DNA of 11,461 bases. It comes from Pseudorhodobacter antarcticus (lineage in GTDB: Bacteria > Pseudomonadota > Alphaproteobacteria > Rhodobacterales > Rhodobacteraceae). A model generated the notes under the pieces. That model did not search any database. It saw only the letters and a list, made by a program, of their open reading frames with translations, and was not told where the DNA came from. Positions 7,345-11,461 of this stretch are shown here, piece after piece. The position numbers and the translations under genes were made by a program. Location: contig CAMAWZ010000046.1 in assembly GCA_945861995.1 (NCBI GenBank), positions 1 to 11,461 on the forward strand, given 5' to 3'. Numbering within the stretch: the stretch's first letter is position 1; the number at the start of each line of letters is the position of its first letter.

Positions 7345-7369
7345 GCATTGCCAAAAACTTTGGCAATGC
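7345..7369. promoter_or_regulatory. Perfect 11-bp dyad, probable operator upstream of the demethylase-type gene
   Basis: The arm GCATTGCCAAA and its exact complement are separated by AAC, 98 bases upstream of the start codon at 7247. Neither strand has a T tract after it, so it is not a terminator. A TTTGGCAA-type symmetrical site is what a dimeric helix-turn-helix repressor would bind. No regulator gene lies in the window, so the binding protein is unknown. Confidence 0.55.
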
Positions 7370-7490
7370 GTCGCGCAAATGGGCGGCTTTGGTGCGGGGC
7401 GCGCTATTCTATGCCCGTCCGGCAGGTGCCAGATTGCGGTCAACCCCACGCGCGCATTTGATCCGCGCGGTGGGGGAATGTGATGCTTAA

Positions 7491-8000
7491 CGCCAGCGAG
7501 CAGACGCAGCGGAAGTTACCATTGGGCCGTGGGCCGAGATTATTGCGGGCAAAGGGCAAATTGTCACCGCAGGCGGCATGGAAGCGCACATCCATTTCAT
7601 TTCCCCGCATCAGTGTGAAAATGCGTTGCATTCGGGTGTTACAACCATGTTGGGCGGCGGCACTTGCCCCACACAGCCCACGCTGGCCAACTGGGGTGTC
7701 ACAACATATCGGGTCTGTTGCCCGTGGCAAACGCGCCGAGTTGGTAAGTTGGAACCCTGCGTTTTTGGGACAAAGCCAGAAAGGGTGCTGATGGGCTGCG
7801 CGCGCGAGGATACTGCGGTGATGTTTGTCAGTCAAACCAGCCTTGCCGCTGGCCCAATGGGCAGCCTAGGACTAAAGAAGAACGTTATGGCCGTGGAGGC
7901 CCCGCTCAGAATTGGCAAGCGCGAAATAATCCACAACGCCGACCGCCCGCAGAGTGATGCAAACCCCGTAACATAGGAGGTGTGGGCCGACGTGCTCAGC
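7491..8000 (+). pseudogene. ureC: Decayed urease alpha subunit, fragments only
   Basis: Urease alpha hydrolyses urea at a two-nickel site; the intact protein has about 570 residues. Only three pieces remain. Piece one (7491 to about 7687) reads EIIAGKGQIVTAGGMEAHIHF then SGVTTMLGGGT, close to the UreC block that includes the nickel-binding HxH. Piece two, in another frame (about 7695-7760), reads HIGSVARGKRAELVSWNPAF, from near residue 430. The frame shifts back in a T run near 7761-7765, giving FGTKPERVLMG. Piece three (about 7800-8000) reads VMFVSQTSLAAGPMGSLGLKK and RIGKREIIHNA, from near the C-terminus; there a TAG at 7974-7976 replaces the expected tyrosine before EVWAD. The gene thus lost about 240 and about 35 codons internally, besides its 5' end, and cannot be active. 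An in-frame TAA lies just before piece one. Confidence 0.85.
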
Positions 8001-8016
8001 CATGATACGTGGAGGC

Positions 8017-8160
8017 ATGATCAGCCCAGACTATCGGCGCGCAGCGCAATTTCTATTGCCCGCTTTTCCATTGGCGGCTTTGCCTGTTCTCAAGGGTGAG
8101 AGACAGCGATTTCGGCAGAGCTTGGACGCCGTGATTGCCTTTTTGCAGGAGCAACGCGGG
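8017..8160 (+). pseudogene. ureF: Decayed 5' end of urease accessory gene
   Basis: UreF helps load nickel into urease. After GGAGG and an ATG at 8017 the frame reads MISPDYRRAAQFLLPAFP. Past a one-base shift near 8069 another frame gives IGGFACSQG, then TGA (8097-8099), then ETAIS. Joined, this matches the usual UreF N-terminus (SPAFPIGGFAYSHGLE...). The remainder of the gene is gone and the fragment runs into the 3' end of dppF. It lies behind ureC on the same strand, as in urease operons, with ureE missing between them. The identification rests on one short motif plus context. Confidence 0.65.
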
Positions 8161-8991
8161 CTAAACCTGCGCTAATTTCCGTGCAAGCCGCGCCTTGATG
8201 GTGGCCACATCGGCGCGCGGGGTCGCGGCAAACAGGGTTTGTGTGTAGGAGTGCTGCAGGCGGGCAAAGACCTGCGCAGCGGGCCCCTTTTCCACAACTT
8301 CGCCAAGATACATCACCATAACCTCGTCGGCGATATGACGTACGACCGACAGATCGTGGCTGATGAAAACATAAGTCAGGCCGAATTCGCCTTGTAAATC
8401 GGCCAGCAGGTTCAGCACCTGCGCCTGCACCGAAAGATCAAGCGCAGAGACAGGTTCATCCAAAACCAAAATCTTGGGCGTAACCATCAGCGCGCGGGCA
8501 ATGGCAAGGCGCTGGCGTTGCCCGCCCGAAAACATATGCGGATAGCGGGTGAAATGTTCGGCCAGCAGCCCCACCTTTTGCAGCATCGCGATTGCCAATT
8601 CGCGGCGCTGTGCGGGTGTGTGATTGGTATTCAGCAAAAGCTGTTCCATCAGCATATCGCCAACCTTTTGGCGCGGATTCAGGCTGCCATAGGGGTTTTG
8701 AAACACAATCTGAACTTTGCGGCGCACGTCGGGCGGCAAGGCTTGGCGGATGTCGATAACTTGGCCGTCAATCAAAAGTTCCCCAGATGTGGCAGGATCG
8801 ATCAGGGTCATGATGCGGGCAAGCGTAGATTTACCGCAACCGCTTTCACCGACAATCGCCAGCGTCTTGCCGCGCGGCACCGCAAAGGACACACCTTTCA
8901 GCGCTATCACCTCGCGTTTGGGTGAAAACAGGCCGCCCCCACTGCGATAAGCGCGGGTTAAATTGCGGCCTTCGATGACAAAATCACTCAC
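8161..8991 (-). CDS. dppF: Dipeptide ABC importer, second ATP-binding protein
   Basis: This is one of the two ATPases driving DppBC. It has 276 residues, with Walker A (GESGCGKST) at 48-56, the Q-loop in FQNPYGSLNPR (Q98), signature FSGGQ at 154-158, Walker B (ILVLDEP) at 174-180 and the switch histidine H212 in FISHD. The blocks FQNPYGSLNPR and RYPHMFSGGQRQR are close to DppF/OppF. The start codon is GTG (8989-8991), sharing the bases GTGA with the dppD stop. The protein stops soon after HSYTQTLFAATPR, so the cysteine-bearing C-terminal extension found in E. coli DppF (about 330 residues) is absent. No terminator is visible after the stop, where the ureF remnant begins on the other strand. 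Peptide type cannot be told from the sequence. Confidence 0.88.
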   Translation of the reverse strand: MSDFVIEGRNLTRAYRSGGGLFSPKREVIALKGVSFAVPRGKTLAIVGESGCGKSTLARIMTLIDPATSGELLIDGQVIDIRQALPPDVRRKVQIVFQNPYGSLNPRQKVGDMLMEQLLLNTNHTPAQRRELAIAMLQKVGLLAEHFTRYPHMFSGGQRQRLAIARALMVTPKILVLDEPVSALDLSVQAQVLNLLADLQGEFGLTYVFISHDLSVVRHIADEVMVMYLGEVVEKGPAAQVFARLQHSYTQTLFAATPRADVATIKARLARKLAQV

Positions 8992-9821
8992 CCTGCGGCC
9001 TCCATATAATCGGCCACGGTGGACAAGCGCTTGCCCGTGGCATGTTCGGGCAGGGCCGACAGCAGGGCGCGGGTATAGGGGTTTTGCGGGTTTTCAAACA
9101 GTTGCAAAACGCCCGCCTCCTCCATCTTGCGGCCCTGATATTGCACCACAACGCGGTCGGCGGTTTCGGCAACAACACCCATGTCATGCGTGATCATGAT
9201 CAGACCCATGCCCGTTTTGGCCTGCAAATCCATCAAAAGATCTAAGATTTGCTTTTGAATGGTCACGTCTAGGGCGGTGGTCGGCTCGTCCGCGATCAGC
9301 AGTTTGGGCTGGCACGCAAGTGCCATTGCGATCATCGCGCGCTGGCATTGCCCGCCTGACAGTTGGTGCGGATAGGCGTTCAGCTTATCGTTCGGGTCAG
9401 GTAAACCTACAGCCGAAAGTAACTCTAACGCGCGGTTTAGAGACTGTTTTTGTGTTAGGTTCAGGTGCTGGCGCAGCACTTCGGTAATCTGAAAACCAAC
9501 TGTAAAGCAGGGGTTTAGGCTGGCCATGGGTTCTTGGAAAATCATTGTGATGTCGCGGCCGATGATGCGGCGCTTTGCCAGCGCTGACATGGCCTGCAAA
9601 TCCTGTCCGTCAAATGTTATTTCATCGGCGGTGACAGTGGCGCTGGGCGGCAAAAGCCCCATTACCGCCAGCATGGATACGGATTTGCCCGACCCGCTTT
9701 CGCCGACGATGGCCAAAACCTCGCCCGCATCGACGGAAATATCCACCCCATCCACCGCGCGAAACGGGCCTTTTTGCGTATCAAACGTCACGGTTAGGTT
9801 GCGAATATTCAGCAGGGCCAT
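8988..9821 (-). CDS. dppD: Dipeptide ABC importer, first ATP-binding protein
   Basis: This is the partner ATPase of DppF. It has 277 residues, with Walker A (GESGSGKS) at 40-47, the Q-loop in MIFQEPMASLNP (Q96), signature LSGGQ at 154-158, Walker B (LLIADEP) at 174-180 and H212 in ITHD. The opening MALLNIRNLTVTF and the blocks FTVGFQITE and YPHQLSGGQ follow E. coli DppD closely. After YTRALLSALPEHATGKRL the sequence leaves the family pattern and ends at MEAAG, about 50 residues early, losing the GCLLNPRCP-type cysteine region. GGAG lies seven bases before the ATG, and only three bases separate it from the dppC stop. It overlaps dppF by GTGA, so the two are probably translated together. Confidence 0.9.
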   Translation of the reverse strand: MALLNIRNLTVTFDTQKGPFRAVDGVDISVDAGEVLAIVGESGSGKSVSMLAVMGLLPPSATVTADEITFDGQDLQAMSALAKRRIIGRDITMIFQEPMASLNPCFTVGFQITEVLRQHLNLTQKQSLNRALELLSAVGLPDPNDKLNAYPHQLSGGQCQRAMIAMALACQPKLLIADEPTTALDVTIQKQILDLLMDLQAKTGMGLIMITHDMGVVAETADRVVVQYQGRKMEEAGVLQLFENPQNPYTRALLSALPEHATGKRLSTVADYMEAAG

Positions 9822-9824
9822 AGA

Positions 9825-10694
9825 TCAGCTCCGCTTCATCTTGGGATCGAAGGCATCGCGCAGCCCGTCACCCATCAGGTTAATCGCCAAAACCGTGATC
9901 AAAATCGCAAGGCCGGGCAGGGTGACAACCCACCATGCGCGCAAGATAAACTCGCGCGCTTCGGCCAGCATGGTGCCCCATTCGGGCGTTGGCGGCTGCG
10001 CGCCCATGCCCAAGAAACCCAGTGCCGCCGCGTCAAGAATGGCGTTCGAGAAAGACAGCGTTGCCTGCACAATCAGCGGGCCAAGGCAGTTTGGCAGGAT
10101 GGTGCGAAACATCAGGCGCGTTTTGCTGGCCCCCGCCACGCGAGCGGCCATCACATATTCGCGGTTCTTCTCGGCCATCACGGCGGCGCGGGTCAGGCGC
10201 GCAAAATGTGGCTGTAACACCAGCGCAATGGCGATCATGGCGTTCAGCAATCCGGGCCCCAAAATCGCCACCAAGACAAGCGCCAGCAGCAGCGATGGAA
10301 AGGCCAGTATAACATCCATGATCCGCATAATGACGCTGTCCACCCAGCCGCCATAAAACCCCGCCCACAGCCCCACAATTACCCCGCCCGTCAGCGCGAT
10401 CATCACGACCACCACACCGATAAACAGTGAAAACCGCGCCCCAAAAAGCAGGCGCGATAGAATATCGCGGCCAATCGCATCGGTGCCCAAAAGGAAACTC
10501 CACCGCCCGCCATCCTGCCAAACAGGCGGCACTAGTAGGGCATCGCGTGCCTGTGCGGTCGGATCGTGTGGCGCAATCAGGGGGGCGAAAACTGCAAGTG
10601 CGACCAAAGCCATGAACACATACAGGCCAATAACCGCGCCGCGATTTTCCCTGAAATAGTGCCAAAATTCCCGAATAGGGTGCATATCATTCAT
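9825..10694 (-). CDS. dppC: Dipeptide ABC importer, permease C
   Basis: This is an inner-membrane permease subunit of 289 residues. The N-terminal block REFWHYFRENRGAVIGL, then LLGTDAIGRDILSRL (68-82) and near the C-terminus SFSNAILDAAALGFLGMGAQ with PPTPEWGTML are strikingly like E. coli DppC, which favours dipeptides over nickel as substrate. The loop that contacts the ATPases (EYVMAARVAGASKTRLMF) lies at about 179-196. Membrane segments are visible at about 19-41, 88-113, 131-160, 205-228 and 254-276. The start is a choice among ATGs at 10706, 10694 and 10685. The one at 10694 is taken because of the GGGG a few bases upstream and the fit to the family; it overlaps the dppB stop by eight bases. 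Confidence 0.92.
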   Translation of the reverse strand: MNDMHPIREFWHYFRENRGAVIGLYVFMALVALAVFAPLIAPHDPTAQARDALLVPPVWQDGGRWSFLLGTDAIGRDILSRLLFGARFSLFIGVVVVMIALTGGVIVGLWAGFYGGWVDSVIMRIMDVILAFPSLLLALVLVAILGPGLLNAMIAIALVLQPHFARLTRAAVMAEKNREYVMAARVAGASKTRLMFRTILPNCLGPLIVQATLSFSNAILDAAALGFLGMGAQPPTPEWGTMLAEAREFILRAWWVVTLPGLAILITVLAINLMGDGLRDAFDPKMKRS

Positions 10695-11461
10695 TGCCAG
10701 CCCCATATCTTATGCGCGGGTTGATCCAGCCATACAGCAGATCAACGACCAAATTCACCACCATCACAATTCCCGCAATCAGCAAAAGCCCGCCTTGCAC
10801 GGCAGGGTAATCGCGCCGCCCTATCGAATCGACCATCGCCTTGCCAATGCCAGGCCACGAGAAAATGGTTTCCGTCAAAATTGCCCCCGCCATCAACGTG
10901 CCCACTTGCAGGCCGATTGTGGTGATGACGGGGATCATCGCGTTGCGCAGGGCGTGAACGGCCACCACGCGAAAGGGGCGCATTCCCTTGGCGCGGGCGG
11001 TGCGCACGTAATCCTCGCCCAAAACCTCTAGCATGGCGCTGCGCGATTGCCGCGCGATCACCGCCATTGGGATTGTAGCCAGCACGATAGAGGGCAAGAT
11101 CAGATGCCGCAAAGCACTGGCAAAAGCGTCCTTTTGCCCCGAAAGCAGCGCATCAATAGTCATAAATCCCGTCACGCGGTCAAAGTAAAACATCAGCGAA
11201 ATGCGGCCCGAAACGGGTGTCCAGCCCAGCGTTCCTGAAAAGAAAATAATCAACAAAAGACCCCACCAGAAAATTGGCATGGAATAGCCAATCAGCGCGG
11301 CCCCCATGGTCAACTGATCAAACATCGTGCCGCGTTTCAGCGCTGCCATCACACCCAAAGGAATGCCGATGGCCGTGGCAAGAAGTATCGCGCACAGACC
11401 CAATTCAACTGTGGCAGGGAACAGGGCGAAAAATTCGGTCAATACCGGTTTTTTGGTGACC
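10687..11461 (-). CDS. dppB: Dipeptide ABC importer, permease B, 5' end outside window
   Basis: This permease subunit pairs with DppC. The frame is open through the window end and begins VTKKPVLTEFFALFPATVELGL, which is internal to DppB-type permeases. The TTG near 11442 is therefore a leucine, not a start. About 80 N-terminal residues are missing compared with the roughly 340 of E. coli DppB; 257 are visible. The ATPase-contacting loop is DYVRTARAKGMRPFRVV, followed by GAILTETIFSWPGIGK, both typical. It is the first gene of dppBCDF seen here. A peptide-binding protein gene is expected just beyond the right edge. Confidence 0.92.
   Translation of the reverse strand, partial: VTKKPVLTEFFALFPATVELGLCAILLATAIGIPLGVMAALKRGTMFDQLTMGAALIGYSMPIFWWGLLLIIFFSGTLGWTPVSGRISLMFYFDRVTGFMTIDALLSGQKDAFASALRHLILPSIVLATIPMAVIARQSRSAMLEVLGEDYVRTARAKGMRPFRVVAVHALRNAMIPVITTIGLQVGTLMAGAILTETIFSWPGIGKAMVDSIGRRDYPAVQGGLLLIAGIVMVVNLVVDLLYGWINPRIRYGAGNE

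Larger units (their letters stand above)
7248..7490. other. Gene-free stretch between the demethylase-type gene and the ureC remnant
   Basis: I find no supported gene here. The stretch holds the ribosome-binding site of the - strand gene, two inverted repeats (7275-7289 and 7345-7369), and a GC-rich imperfect hairpin at 7444-7475 with no T tract. The promoter of the demethylase-type gene must lie here, but I see no convincing -35/-10 pair. Open frames across it do not resemble any protein I know. Part of it may be unrecognisable urease debris. Confidence 0.5.

Noticed and set aside
7444..7475. GC-rich hairpin (CCCCAC...GTGGGG) as a terminator
   Set aside because: The stem has a bulge and neither strand has a T tract after it. 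It may be chance in GC-rich DNA.
7578..7976. A real 132-residue gene on +
   Set aside because: The frame holds UreC pieces with an internal section in the wrong frame and ends at a nonsense codon inside a conserved UreC block, so it is part of a pseudogene.
8002..8175. A small 57-codon gene on + (starting MIRGGM)
   Set aside because: It overlaps the ureF remnant, and after the FP codons it departs from the frame that keeps the UreF motif. It also runs into dppF on the other strand.
8161..11461. A nickel importer (NikBCDE) that once served the lost urease
   Set aside because: The neighbourhood and the short ATPases fit the idea, but DppC and DppD match E. coli dipeptide permease blocks too closely (REFWHYF, GFLGMGAQPPTPEWG, MALLN...). 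The binding protein that would settle it is outside the window.
1..11461. CRISPR arrays, insertion sequences, phage genes, tRNA or rRNA
   Set aside because: No regularly spaced repeats, transposase or integrase motifs, terminal inverted repeats or tRNA-like folds were seen on reading.

Overview
The window looks like chromosomal DNA of an alphaproteobacterium, most likely a Rhodobacteraceae (Roseobacter-type) member. The reasons are a fairly GC-rich composition, a cytochrome c1 of the Rhodobacterales type, tightly overlapping operons, and a 680-residue flavin demethylase of a kind common in that group. This is judged from remembered protein families, not from a database search.

Layout from left to right: (1) The 3' part of petC (cytochrome c1 of the bc1 complex) on +, ending at a strong bidirectional terminator. 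(2) A thiamine/TPP importer operon on -, in the order thiB (binding protein), thiP (fused permease), thiQ (ATPase). It is headed by a TPP riboswitch, which is followed by a possible hairpin over the thiB ribosome-binding site. (3) aroC (chorismate synthase) on +, divergent from thiB. (4) A two-domain FMN/FAD oxidoreductase of the DgcA/StcD demethylase type on -. It converges on aroC so closely that the two stop codons form one 6-bp palindrome. (5) About 900 bp with no intact gene. The part next to the demethylase start holds a perfect 11-bp dyad that looks like an operator. The rest is a decayed urease locus: ureC with two large internal deletions, a frameshift and a nonsense codon, then a frameshifted ureF start, with ureE missing. 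(6) A dipeptide ABC importer on -, in the order dppB (cut by the window end), dppC, dppD, dppF. Its genes overlap or nearly touch, and both ATPases lack the usual cysteine-bearing C-terminal extension.

The intact genes are mostly core metabolism and nutrient uptake: respiration, vitamin B1 salvage under TPP feedback, aromatic amino acid synthesis, probable N-methyl amine catabolism and peptide uptake. I see no CRISPR array, phage, insertion sequence, tRNA or rRNA, and no convincing new multi-gene system. The points most worth a second look are the urease graveyard, the unexplained dyad, the incomplete iron-sulfur motif of the demethylase, and the proposed two-part riboswitch expression platform.
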